DNA of 64,000 nucleotides, from contig OZ037876.1 of assembly GCA_964035575.1 (NCBI GenBank), positions 1,302,001 to 1,366,000 of the forward strand, read 5' to 3'. This document shows positions 22,011-31,781 of this stretch, one piece after another (positions within the stretch are counted from its first letter, which is position 1; every line of letters starts with the position of its first letter). The notes under the pieces were generated by a model. It worked only from the letters and a program-made list of their open reading frames with translations. It was not told the origin of the DNA and searched no databases. The translations under genes and the position numbers were made by a program. Origin of the DNA: Rhynchopus sp. YZ270_cl-10 (lineage: Eukaryota; Euglenozoa; Diplonemea; Diplonemida; Diplonemidae).

Positions 22011-22310
22011 CGCCAGAAGCGGTGGTTGGGGTAGTGGTCGAGGCAGTATCGTTGTCCAAGCTATGTGGCATGCGGATGTCTTCTTTAGCGAACATGCCAT
22101 CACCTCTTAGGCCGATGGCAGTGTCCTTCAGAGACATCCACGCCACACTACCACAGTGTCTTGGTTCTTCTTCCTTCTTCCTTGCCATGCCCACTATAGG
22201 AACGACCCCTTGGTCTTCAGCATCCCGCCCCTATGCATGCTGCAGCCCATGCATGCATGCTCCACACGGCATCCAATACTCTATCTCCCACCAGACCCAC
22301 ACCCCTGACA

Positions 22311-24380
22311 ATGGAAGCAGGTGTGCTTGTCAGCCCGCGGTTCAGCTCTGCATCGCCTGGTGCGGCCTCTGTGCAAGAGGCGGTGTACCGTACAAATGAG
22401 ACGCTGCAGGAGGAGGCAGTCCTGACGGACCTGGCCATGCACCATGATGCTCGGTCCCGGCATACCTTTGAAGCACGCTTTGAGTCTGCGTGCAGGAAGT
22501 ACGGTGTGGACTCATGCGACTCGCTGCTCCTCAGCAGCGACCTGACAAGCCTCACACTCAGCGGCAAAGGCTGCGGTGAACGCGGTGTGAAGGCGCTTGC
22601 CGAAGCGATAAGCGGACGCAGCACCTTCCACAGCATCACGATACGCGACAGCTTCATGGGCTGCGAGGGTGCTGTGTGTCTTATGGAAGCGTTGCTGCTA
22701 TGCCCACAGCCGCCCCATCGAATTGATCTGACTGGCGGGAACATTCGGGGGAAGGGCACCCGGGCGATTGCAAAGTTTGTGGAGAAGACTGCAGTGCAGG
22801 AGGTACACCTGGAGTGGAACGGGGCTGCTGCTGACCACGACAGTTTCAAGGAGTTGATGCGGGCAGTGGCTGCATCGAAGACGTTGGTGCATTTGGACCT
22901 GCGCCACAACCACATAGGGAGTGATATGTGCGACGCTGTGGCGGAGATGCTGCAGACGTCTGTGCTCACGTCGTTGGACCTGAGGTGGAACCAAATCACT
23001 GCAGCCGGGTCGGCAAAGCTTGCTGCAGGTATGCGTGCCTGCGGTGGCCTGCTCACCCTGCACCTCTCCGGCAACACTGTTGACCACACACACCTGAGCG
23101 CCATCAACGACAAACTCAAAGAGAACGCAGAGGTCAAGCTCAACCCACACACCGTACGCCGCCCGCCGTCACCACGGGCGCGCACCCCACCGTCCTCCCC
23201 CGCACCTCTGATGTCGCCAGGACGTGTCTCCGGCAGCCCACACCGTCTCCACATCGCCTCGCCCAAGGCACAGCAGCAGTGGGCTGTGACACGGCCGCTG
23301 TCTCCACCATCGCCAGACCCGTTCGCCTTTCAGACGGAGCAGCTGGTTAGGGGCCCTTCGCCTATGACGACAACGGTCGACCCGAGAATGGAAGCAGTGC
23401 AGCAGAGGAACAGGGAGCTGTCGTCACAGCTTGCGACGACACGCGACCAGGTGCTTGAGATGAAGCGGCAGCTGGACCAGGCAGAGCTGCAGCGGGTGGC
23501 CTCTGAAGGGCACATCAAGGAGCAGCAGGACAAGGCACAGATTCTGGAAAACCGCGTCGAGCACCTGGAGGCGCTGAACAAGCAGACGGAAGATGTTGTG
23601 CAGTCGCGCGACATTGCGATGTCACTTCTCCGCGACAAGGCGGCCACGTACCAACGACGTCTCGATGATCTCATGCGACTCTCAGACGGACGCAACATGG
23701 ACGACGTTGTGAAGGAACTATCCCAAGACAACACTGTGGCAATGGAAGACGCACGCAAGAAAATGCTCTGCGAGTTTGCAGTCGAAAAGGAAACCATCCT
23801 GCAGGCCACCAGCGAGGAGGCGGCAGTCCTGAAACACGAGCTCAACTCCGCACACAACAGGCTCGCCCTACAAAGCAAAGCCATGGCGGACAATGCTGCA
23901 CACATGCGTTCCTTTGAGAAGTCTCTCCGCGAGGCTAGAATGGAGACTGACGAGGCGAATGCGCGATGCCAACAGATGGTGGCAGCAGGGGACCTGGAGC
24001 ACAGACAGATGCTGACACGTGTCGAGGATTCGCAGAAGAGTGCGAATGCGGCGGAGGAGCGCATCCGTGTGTTGGAGCGGCGTGTGGAGGAGGAGCGCAG
24101 TGGTGTGCGTCGGGTGGAGGCGGCGGCACAGATCGCCCAAGAGAAGGGGGCAAGCGCCATGCGTGACGACAGAAACGGCATCCTCCGCAAGCTCACTGCC
24201 GCACGCGACGCAAACGAAGCTCTCCGTGAAGAGAACGACAACCTCAAAAGCGAGCTCCGCCGTGCCCGCGACGATGAGCAGGCCTTCAAAGAGCGTCTCG
24301 AGCGCAGAGTCCAAGACCAGGTCACCGCCCTCATGAGTTCCTACAGCACGCCCCTCCAGGCGCTCCACCTCTCGGGCTGA
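22311..24380 (+). CDS. LRRC45-like centrosomal/basal-body protein
   Basis: A single exon encodes 689 residues (human LRRC45 has about 670). The ATG at 22311 is preferred; an in-frame ATG at 22233 lies in a GCATGCATGC repeat. Residues about 70-270 are ribonuclease-inhibitor-type leucine-rich repeats, including LEWNGAAADHDSF, LDLRHNHIGSD and LDLRWNQITAAG. These match the order and spacing of LEWN, LDLRNNQI and LDLRWNN in LRRC45. A Pro/Ser linker follows at about 280-360, then continuous coiled coil to the end. LRRC45 links centrioles and supports ciliogenesis by binding appendage and rootlet proteins. Orthology rests on architecture and these motifs. A generic LRR plus coiled-coil protein is the alternative. 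Confidence 0.75.
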   Translation: MEAGVLVSPRFSSASPGAASVQEAVYRTNETLQEEAVLTDLAMHHDARSRHTFEARFESACRKYGVDSCDSLLLSSDLTSLTLSGKGCGERGVKALAEAISGRSTFHSITIRDSFMGCEGAVCLMEALLLCPQPPHRIDLTGGNIRGKGTRAIAKFVEKTAVQEVHLEWNGAAADHDSFKELMRAVAASKTLVHLDLRHNHIGSDMCDAVAEMLQTSVLTSLDLRWNQITAAGSAKLAAGMRACGGLLTLHLSGNTVDHTHLSAINDKLKENAEVKLNPHTVRRPPSPRARTPPSSPAPLMSPGRVSGSPHRLHIASPKAQQQWAVTRPLSPPSPDPFAFQTEQLVRGPSPMTTTVDPRMEAVQQRNRELSSQLATTRDQVLEMKRQLDQAELQRVASEGHIKEQQDKAQILENRVEHLEALNKQTEDVVQSRDIAMSLLRDKAATYQRRLDDLMRLSDGRNMDDVVKELSQDNTVAMEDARKKMLCEFAVEKETILQATSEEAAVLKHELNSAHNRLALQSKAMADNAAHMRSFEKSLREARMETDEANARCQQMVAAGDLEHRQMLTRVEDSQKSANAAEERIRVLERRVEEERSGVRRVEAAAQIAQEKGASAMRDDRNGILRKLTAARDANEALREENDNLKSELRRARDDEQAFKERLERRVQDQVTALMSSYSTPLQALHLSG

Positions 24381-24562
24381 ACCATTTTTTAACCTGCAGA
24401 GGTACGGTGCCTCCACAGAGGCGTTTGCACAACTTCTTTGTACCCACTTTCCCCACCCATAGATAGAACTTTATGCAGACAGTACATTTTACCTTCATAG
24501 CCTTACGCCCTTCAACCACCCTCCCTTTCCCAGAAGAGTACACATTTTCATGTAAAGGAACT

Positions 24563-25174
24563 ATGCCGGGCCCGACTCTTGGTGAGTGGTATGCGAGTGT
24601 GCCGCGGGTTACTAGGTGGCATATGACGCTTTTGGTTGTGACGGCGGTGATGGCGCAGTGTGGGGTGGTTGGGCCAGAGCACTTGTACTTCACCCCACAC
24701 AAGGTCCTAGGGGGCCAGCTGTGGCGGTTGCTGACGACGTTTGCGTACGTAGGGACGTCGGGGAGTGTTGTGTTTATGCTGCAGACACAGTTCTTTATGG
24801 GGACTGCGTTGGAGAGTGGGCGGGAGGGGACAGTACGGCATGCGTGGTTGTACATGCTTGCGGCACCATTGCTGCTCATAACTGCGATGCTGCTGTCGCT
24901 GCAGATCGCGTTCTTTTCCTTCTGCCTGCACACAACAATTATGTTCTTCTTCTCGCAGTGCCACCCAGACGCACAGCTCTCCCTCATGGGGCTGCTGACC
25001 ATACCAGGGTCGCAGCTCATCTGGTGGTCGCTAGCCTTCAACGTCATCACCGGGCAGCCCCTCTCTAGCGCGCTCCTAGGCATTGCTGCTGGGTTTGCGC
25101 TCTTCTACTCTGGCGTCGTGGAGCGTCCCCCTCAAGCACTGCGTGCATTGTTCTATCCAGACAAGGTTGACTAA
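24563..25174 (+). CDS. Derlin-family ER membrane protein
   Basis: A single exon encodes 203 residues, shorter than most Derlins by a truncated tail. The start MPGPTLGEWYASVP matches the family N-terminus, and the QLWRLLTTFAYVG segment near 53-65 is the hallmark following the first helix. There are about six hydrophobic segments, with the rhomboid-like fold lacking the Ser/His protease pair. A GS-containing motif, IPGSQLIWW, lies near 150. Derlins form part of the ER-associated degradation channel with Hrd1 and p97. The C-terminus lacks the SHP box that recruits p97 in metazoan Derlin-1 and -2. An upstream in-frame ATG at 24473 is probably 5' leader. Confidence 0.88.
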   Translation: MPGPTLGEWYASVPRVTRWHMTLLVVTAVMAQCGVVGPEHLYFTPHKVLGGQLWRLLTTFAYVGTSGSVVFMLQTQFFMGTALESGREGTVRHAWLYMLAAPLLLITAMLLSLQIAFFSFCLHTTIMFFFSQCHPDAQLSLMGLLTIPGSQLIWWSLAFNVITGQPLSSALLGIAAGFALFYSGVVERPPQALRALFYPDKVD

Positions 25175-25323
25175 ACATGCCTAACCCCTCTAGCTACCCT
25201 CAAGGAAAATATTAGAATGTTTCTCAATTTCTACCGTTTTGAGTTTTGTTACAATGGGTAAAAGACAGTGGTGCAATGCCCCTTTCCCCCTCCAGTGACC
25301 CCCTCCCCCCTTGGTTGGGGAAC

Positions 25324-25704
25324 ATGAGCACAGTGCGACGGGATGCGACGGAGAAGGTGGAGAAGTTTAGTGGTGAGGTGGGGTGCGTGGAGGGGTGTTT
25401 GAAGCGGCACAAACTGCAAGATGTGTGTCTTGGGTGTGGGCTTGTGTGGAGCAAGCACTCTGGGCACCGCTGTGCGGATGGTACACGTGGGTCGTTCCCG
25501 GTCTCAGCAGAGGAGCTGTACACGCAGCTGGAACGTGACGCAGGAAACAGCGAGCCAGAGGTGCGCGTGTGTGGTGTCTGCCTAGCAGGTGTGCTCGTGA
25601 TGGCAGTGCTTGCCTCTGTCGTTCTCTTCGTTATCTCCATGATAATGTCCGGTCACCTAAAGTTCCGCAAGGGCTCCGTGCACGGAAGCGATCTGGAGGA
25701 TTGA
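25324..25704 (+). CDS. Small single-span membrane protein with Cys/His motif
   Basis: The frame gives 126 residues from the ATG at 25324. The N-terminal half has a CxxxC followed by CLGCGLVW and HSGHRC, a set able to bind one zinc. Near 85-108 there is a single hydrophobic helix, VCGVCLAGVLVMAVLASVVL, followed by a short basic tail, so it resembles a tail-anchored protein. The family is not recognised. The gene lies only 149 bases after Derlin, a spacing typical of this array. Confidence 0.6.
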   Translation: MSTVRRDATEKVEKFSGEVGCVEGCLKRHKLQDVCLGCGLVWSKHSGHRCADGTRGSFPVSAEELYTQLERDAGNSEPEVRVCGVCLAGVLVMAVLASVVLFVISMIMSGHLKFRKGSVHGSDLED

Positions 25705-26065
25705 TCGGATGTTTTTTCGATTCACTTTATTACACTTTTAAAAAAAGTGAGGCCACATGGCGGATATGAAAGAAACACAAAAGGTTGGGGTACTGTTTTT
25801 CCCTTTCAATGACTCATGTGGAGCTGTGTCCTGATTGTTGTGGCATATGCACACACAACACAGCAGTCTTCTCACATCCATTCTTGCTTCATTAAGACAG
25901 CACGCCTTAGCTGTGCTCCCTCTCCCTCCCCACACCACTACCAGAGAAGGGGGGTAGTCAACCACACATACCATACACACTCTTTCCCTTTCCCCCCCTT
26001 CCCCCACTCCTTTTACACAAGAAATCGACTTCCCCCCTTTCTCGCTTCCACAACGCATCGTGAAG
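25705..26065. other. Intercistronic region
   Basis: No gene is seen. C/T-rich tracts occur at about 25910-25935 and 25980-26050 before the ATG at 26066, as expected for a trans-splice acceptor region. Confidence 0.5.
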
Positions 26066-29000
26066 ATGAGTCAGTTTGTGGACCCCTTTGCAGAGCTGCA
26101 GCTGGATGCACCACGGCAGGTGACCAAGAGCGAGGCTCTGTACACACCGGAGGAGAGCTTGGTGCGTTTGGACAGGGTGCGGCGGGTGTTGCAGGCACGC
26201 GAGCTGGATTGTTTGCTGTTTATTGCGGGGGTGGATTCGAGGGACAACTTGGGGTGTCTGCAGGCGGTGAACTACCTACTGCTTGGTGCCTGCGGTGCAG
26301 AGCTTGTCACACCACTTCTTCTTGACGAAGACTTTGAAGACACCATCATCGCCATCACGAAGGGTGGCATCCGTCTTTACACTACCCCCACTGCAGGACC
26401 TAAGGTCACCCGGATCGTCGCTGCGTGGCCATGCCTCGAGCTTGTTGCTCTGGACCGTGCGGCCTTCAAAGACCAAGACGCCTTTGAGGCACACAAAATG
26501 GAGGAGTTCAAAGACTTCATGGCGGACGTAGGTTCCGTAGGAGTGGCGCTGTCCCCTAATGCGCAGGGCGCAGAGGGGCGCAGGCATATGGAGGTGGAGA
26601 AGTGGCCTCTGATCCAGTCGTATGCGTTGGACAGTGAAGGGAAGAGGCGGTTCTTTACAATGGCGCATAGTGTCGTGGATGTGCAAGAGGACATGGAGCA
26701 AGTGTACCGCACCGTAGGGGCGCATGAGGTCGGTGTGATGTCGCAGGCGCAGGGTGTGTTGTTGACACAGCATTGGCAAGGGGTGATGCAGCAGTTGCAG
26801 AGCAATGCAAGGCGGGGGGTGTCCTGTCTGGAAGCCGTGCCCGAAAATTTGACAACCTACTTCACGTACGGTGCGATGCGGCGTGCGGCGTGCCTCGATG
26901 CGTGGGGTGTCTCCGCACCGGAAATGAAGTTTGGCATGAAAACCTCCTCCCCAGACGCCCACGACGAGGCGTACCCTCTTCACGCTACCTTAGAGGCAAG
27001 CGACCCTCAGGCGCCCCTCAGCTTTGCCAGAACAGTGTTCCTCCAGGCAGAACACTGCAGCGTCGAGGTCTTCGGGACCAAAAGCGTTTTCACGAACGGC
27101 ATCATCCCCACCTCACCCCCTGCGGAGGTGGAGGTGCGCAACATGCTGCGTCTGTCCAGTCTCTATGCAGCGTTAGGGCAGACGCTGCAAAGGCTTCGTA
27201 CAGTGTGTGCCGAGGAGAAGGACTTCGGGAGACGTGGGGAGGCAGACCAGAACTGTGTCCAAGACATCTTTGGGAAGACGTGTATCGAATGTGGTGTCGA
27301 CCTGACGGCGCTTGGTGTGGAAGACGGCGTCTCAGCCCTCTCCGTGACACTTCGTCCCTGCGACAACGCTCCGTACGTGTCGGAGCAGCTCCCCACATCG
27401 CCACCAGAGTGCACCTCTCTTCTCTACATCCGTCTGCATCTGCGTGACATCAAAGGGACAGAAGGGTCCCTCCTAGGCGGTCTGCTCTACGGTGAGACGG
27501 TGGGCAGAACGGAAGGACACACGCTCCTTCTGACAGAGGCGATTCCTTGGTTGAACGTTGCGCGGATCAATGGAAAGGGTGTGCAGGCAGAGGCGAATGT
27601 GCGTCGTGTGTTGGACCGTGTCGTGCAGAAGGCAAGCCTCCCCCCAGGGGACGCATCGCACGACGCTGCCTTGAAGCTCTTTGCCGAAGAAAGCTTTCTC
27701 CCGAAGGCGTTGCTCTGCTACATGGAGCCTGCTCTCGGGGCGCATGTGTACCTTCCGATGAAGGGTGCTGGTGGGAGCACAGAGGTTGCGGGCATGCAGT
27801 ACTGCTTCGCAGACGGTGTGGTCTTCAGCGACACTGCGGCAGGGCATCTCCCACCCCTGCTCTTCCGGCACCACGACGTGCACATCGTGGTGCACAACCC
27901 CTTGGAGCTTGACACGCCTGTCACAGTTGTCTTCACGTACGGTGCTGCCTGGACTGCGTGGACGCCGCTTGCAGCAGCGCAAAGGGCTGCCCACGCTGTG
28001 GACCCGGAAGGTTCTCCGGATCACTGCATCGTGCTGTTGTTGAAGCCAGGCACGCAGGCGAAGAAGGAGTTTGTGATGAAGGTGCTGCCCGCATGGCGGC
28101 GTGCGCATGAGGTGGAGGTGGTGGAGGTGCTCGACGTGAAGTACACTGTGCACGCCAAGCATGCGGCGTACGCAGAGCCCAAGCCACAGCGCAAGGCGTC
28201 GCACGGCCTCCAGGTCTTTGAGGACGTGAAGGACTACAAACCCTTCAAGAAGACCGACACCTCTGTCAAGGAGACGAAGCTGCAGTGCCTCGAGAAGGAG
28301 ACCGTCCTCGCAACACGCGCCCTGCTCGCACAGTTCCCTTCCTTCCCTGTGTTCGCCACGACCCACCATGTTGCCAGCGTGGCAAAGCACAGTGTTACGA
28401 TGCCGCGTGGTTTGGACGCTCCGACGACTGCGAAGCCTGTGACCCTTATGGTTGATGTGGTGGTCGGGTGGTTTGGTGTTGGGAAGCATAAGTTTGTGCA
28501 GCATTTGCATAATGTGCTGTCGACGATGCGGGCGAGCAGGAGACAGGCTGGGGAGGAGGATGTGGAGTGCCATGTTGTTGCGAACTCTATCCAGGATGGT
28601 GTTACGTTCGACCCGATGCTGCTGTACAAGCAGATCCGCGAGGTGGCAGAGCTGCCCGGCCAGCACCGCATCATCTACACACCACCGGGCTGCACGCCGC
28701 TGCCTACGCTGATGCACCACCTCGGACAGCTGTCACGCAAGTTCCCCTGCCTTGCGGTGAACTCCTGCACAGCGCTTCTCAACGGCGACTACATCTATGC
28801 AAACAACCTATCCGCACCACACCACTTCCAACTCCTCCAAGGCCTCACAGAGCAGCTCACACCAGGCTACCTCAGCCAGGTCCTCGTCACCGGTGCACAG
28901 ACAGTAGGCCTCACTGTGAACCAGATAGAAACGTTTGTGAAGTCGCTCAACAACGTCTGTGACGTCGTCTTCACGACAAACGATGCGGTGGAAGGTATGT

Positions 29001-30155
29001 TGTTGTGATCTCCCACCACGGTGGTTTGTCACTCTTGACGAGATTTTCTCTTCAAAGCTGGCCAAGTACAGGGATGCTTAGGTTCATCTTATAAACCCTT
29101 TTGATTTATTCCTTTTTTTGGGCGCTTTCATGCTTGGGTGTCCACCCCATACAGCCGCCACCAAGGTGGGCTTTGTATTTCAAGTCAACTTCATTTTTCG
29201 TCCGCATGTGTTCACCATCCTCTCTCTCCCACAGGCATCCTCAACCCCAAGGACATGGCCTCTAGCACGATGTGCACAGCACGGCTCCTCTCACACCCGC
29301 ACATGGTATGCCTTAACCCCCCTGCAGCAATACCACACTTTCTCTTTTTAACTCCTTTGAAACCCTCACAAAGCTCATTGTGGTTTTGCAGTGTACCTTC
29401 TTTCATATTCATCTTGGGCAAGACTGTTGTCTTGCCACCTTTTCTTAAGGTAGCTAAGTATGAGAAATTTACTCTCTTTTTAACTTTTCCCTTTAGTCTT
29501 AACTTCACTCTTTCCCCTACAGTACCACGGACAGTCCCCGATGCACAAGATCCAGATGGTGGAGGTGAACTTCACGCGTCTCATCACCACACGGTACCGT
29601 GTCACTGAGTTTGCGGCTAAGGTGGCGGACCGGGGGCTTGTTGGGCGGGGTGTGATGCGGATGAAGGGTACATTCCACTGCGACGGACAGCATTTGATGG
29701 TCACAGTCACGAAGAACAAGCCGCACTTGACGCGCATCAAGGTGCTGGGGCAGGACTCCTTGCTGCAGCATGCACAGAAGATCATCTTTATTGGGACACG
29801 ACTGAACGAGGTGGACCTGAGCGAAGAGGTGCAGCACCACCTCCTCACAACGCAGAGCATCGTCAACGGCGGTGGCGTCAACGGCGAGATCGTGTACGAC
29901 CTAAAGAAACGTCGTGCGCACATCGCCGTCGACAGTCTTCAGGAGCAGGACGTCGACGACATCAGCACCTCACAGCACCACCGCTCGCTGCCCTCAGGCT
30001 GGTACTGCGACGGCATCTCCTACGTGAACACACAGCAAGGGCTGTACAAGACACTGCGTCCAGACATCGAAGAACTCAAAGAGGAGTACGTCACGTCCTA
30101 CAACCTAGCTGTCGATAAGCACAACCTCGAAGTGGACAGACTATCCGCCCCGTAG
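26066..30155 (+). CDS. Dynein axonemal assembly factor 9 (Shulin, C20orf194)
   Basis: Three exons, 26066-28994, 29235-29305 and 29523-30155, give 1210 residues (human protein about 1180). The introns start GTATGT and GTATGC and end ACAG; the first is in phase 1, the second in phase 0. The segment LLFIAGVDSRDNLGCLQAVN near 50-70 matches [22 protein letters not shown] of C20orf194. VEKWPLIQSYAL and FFTMAHSVVDVQ match VEKWPIVQAFAL and FFTMKYELQDVS. Shulin holds outer-arm dynein in a closed, inactive form during its delivery into cilia. Near residue 800 a nucleotide-loop-like GWFGVGKHK is followed by a Rossmann-like region. The gene implies motile flagella with outer arms. The start MSQFVDP follows a pyrimidine tract. 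The first intron carries a hairpin-family copy. Confidence 0.88.
29056..29095 (+). repeat. Dispersed hairpin family, copy 5 (in DNAAF9 intron 1)
   Basis: GCCAAGTA-CAGGGA-TGCTTAG-GTTCATCTTATAAA. The inner stem pairs with one C-A mismatch and a T-G pair; the 5' outer arm is worn, but the 3' tail is exact. It lies inside the intron at 28995-29234. Confidence 0.7.
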
Positions 30156-30213
30156 TGTGGGAGCCATATTTTAAAAAGGGGGGGAAAATGAACGAACTAA
30201 AAATAACAAAATA

Positions 30214-30595
30214 CCGTAATTGTAAAAATATTGGGACGTAAAAATGTTGAAACGTAAAAATGTTGGGCCGTAAAAATGTTGGGACAGCTGGGCGAAAAAT
30301 TCCCGTCCCAACATTTTTACGGCCCAACATATTTACGTTAGAGAATTTTTACGTAGATTTTGTTAGGGAAGATTTGTCTTAGCCTTTTTTTTTTTTTTAC
30401 GATTACCTAGCGAGTAGGCGGGTTGAACGTCACTGGCACGTGTCAAAGTTTTCAAAAAAAAAAAAAAAAACGCTAAGACAAATAGGATCAAGCCAAAGTA
30501 GCCCAAAAAATGTTGGGCCGTAAAAATGTTGGGACGAGCGAGCCTTTTTTGGGCTGTCCCAACATTTTTACGGCCCAACATTTTTACAATTACGG
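30214..30595. mobile_element. Tc1/mariner-type MITE
   Basis: Terminal inverted repeats begin CCGTAATTGTAAAAATRTTG and are flanked on both sides by TA, at 30212-30213 and 30596-30597, the target duplication of Tc1/mariner transposons. Inside, the motif CGTAAAAATGTTGGG recurs in both orientations, giving nested inverted repeats. There is no coding capacity. Family assignment rests on the TA and on length, as the transposase is not in the window. Confidence 0.75.
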
Positions 30596-30862
30596 TAATA
30601 AAAAGCGAATCTGAAAGAAAGCCAAATGCGTTTTCCCCGTAACATTCAAGGTGTGTGTGTGTGTGTGTGTGTCTGTGTGCATCAAATTTTGTATTTTTAT
30701 TTTTGCTTCAAAATGCTGACGGTTTTGCCCTTTTGCCCCTTCCCAATTGCCTTAACCACTTACACGGTTTTTTGGTAAAGTAATAAGCTTTTTTTTTTTT
30801 AAATCATTCTTGATCCCCTGTTCCCTTGCCACACATCTCCGCTGTGTTCTTTTTTGATGCCC

Positions 30863-30893
30863 AAGGTGACGAAGCACTGTGAGGTTCATCTGA
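30863..30893 (+). repeat. Dispersed hairpin family, copy 6 (worn)
   Basis: AAGGTGA-CGAAGCACTGTGAG-GTTCATCT. Both outer arms are clear, but the inner stem is weak. Confidence 0.5.
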
Positions 30894-31084
30894 CGAAGTT
30901 CTCTCTTTTTCTTCTTCTTTTTTTTGTTTTTGGTAAAATTTTGGTTTTAGAGTGCTGGCTTTAGTTTCTCCGGTCTGTTTGTTCTTTGCTGCTGGCTTAA
31001 TACTTTTAAAACATAGGACGCGTGAGCGTTGTGCCCGCATCCTTTATTTTTCTATCTTTTTCATTTTCCAAAATGCCTCTCATA

Positions 31085-31218
31085 CTTATCTCATACGCTT
31101 CACACACGCCTCTGCAGAGGCGTGTGTGAAACGATGTATTGTATCACCTATCTCGGATAGGGGTGCATGCATCGAAAACGGGCCCCCACGCAGAGGCGTG
31201 TGTGAAGCGTGAGGTAAG
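31085..31218. repeat. ~134-bp foldback element
   Basis: The left arm CTCATACGCTTCACACACGC extends to CTCTGC, and the right arm is GCAGAGGCGTGTGTGAAGCG plus TGAG. The arms are near-perfect over about 26 bp and extend weakly outward through CTTA/TAAG. The left arm is followed at once by a second inverted copy (GCAGAGGCGTGTGTGAA), so three arm copies are present. The centre holds a small CTATC-TCG-GATAG stem. No clear target duplication is visible. Confidence 0.75.
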
Positions 31219-31294
31219 AAGTTGTACACTTTCAACTTCTCTTTGCTGTAAACCTTCGCCTTTGGAGGTGACATTTTCTGTACATAAGGTAACT

Positions 31295-31333
31295 AAGGTG
31301 ACTAAGCACTGAGGGGCTTAGGTTCATCTTACC
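31295..31333 (+). repeat. Dispersed hairpin family, copy 7
   Basis: AAGGTGA-CTAAGC-ACTGAGGG-GCTTAG-GT-TCATCTTACC. The inner stem is perfect. A partial 5' arm (AAGGTAACT) is duplicated just before it. Confidence 0.8.
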
Positions 31334-31781
31334 AACTGTTCTATTTTTCTCATTTACCCGAAACCAGGCCGTTCTTTCATCCCCCTCCCAACACGCACCA
31401 CACACACACCACCTTCCCCCCCAAACCACATAGCATGTGGTTGGATTGATCCCTTCTTCCCCCTTCCCCCCACTTCGGGCATTAACCCCTCTAACGCCAC
31501 CTAAGCGCAAAGTTGAATGTTAAGAAAAAAAGAATACCCTTTTTCTCTCTTTTTGCAATTTTTCACCCCAGCAAACCTTTCAAGGACTTTATTTATACCG
31601 GAATCAAACCAAACCCCCCACACCCCACAGGAATAAGACGTAGCAGGGCAAAAGGGACGTTTTCTTGTTTGGTACGTTTTTTTCCTTCTTCTTTTAGTTT
31701 GCCTTGGTTGTTGTTCGTGCGTCTCCTTTGCGGCTCTCCCCCTTCTCTCTGCTCACTCCTGAAGCGTTATATGCGCAGCGA

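Larger units (their letters stand above)
19541..22310. other. Gene-poor region with palindromes, hairpins and repeat block
   Basis: No gene is supported over 2.8 kb. It holds a pair of CATGTC palindromes near 19.76-19.84 kb, two hairpin-family copies at 19993 and 20389, and a G-rich degenerate tandem block at about 20830-22010. That block reverses the usual strand composition of the spacers, which are pyrimidine-rich on the + strand elsewhere. Frames inside the block on the minus strand repeat a PVSKLTG peptide but are overlapping and short, so I do not call genes. Confidence 0.6.
30156..31781. other. Intergenic region with mariner-like MITE, foldback and hairpins
   Basis: No gene is supported. 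It holds a 382-bp inverted-repeat element at 30214-30595, a GT microsatellite near 30652-30672, a 130-bp foldback at 31085-31218, and hairpin-family copies at 30863 and 31295. Confidence 0.6.

Noticed and set aside
23330-24334. 334-codon minus-strand Ser/Arg-rich frame
   Set aside because: Reverse complement of the LRRC45 coiled coil, with typical SSRR composition of such shadows.
27473-28720. 415-codon minus-strand frame opposite DNAAF9
   Set aside because: DNAAF9 is clearly identified on the + strand; the reverse frame reflects GC-rich codon use and has no domain.
26066-28994. DNAAF9 first read as FACT subunit Spt16 or a creatinase-type peptidase
   Set aside because: The N-terminal fold is similar, but the VDSRDNLGC, VEKWP and FFTM motifs match C20orf194/Shulin, and no Spt16 middle or acidic tail is seen.
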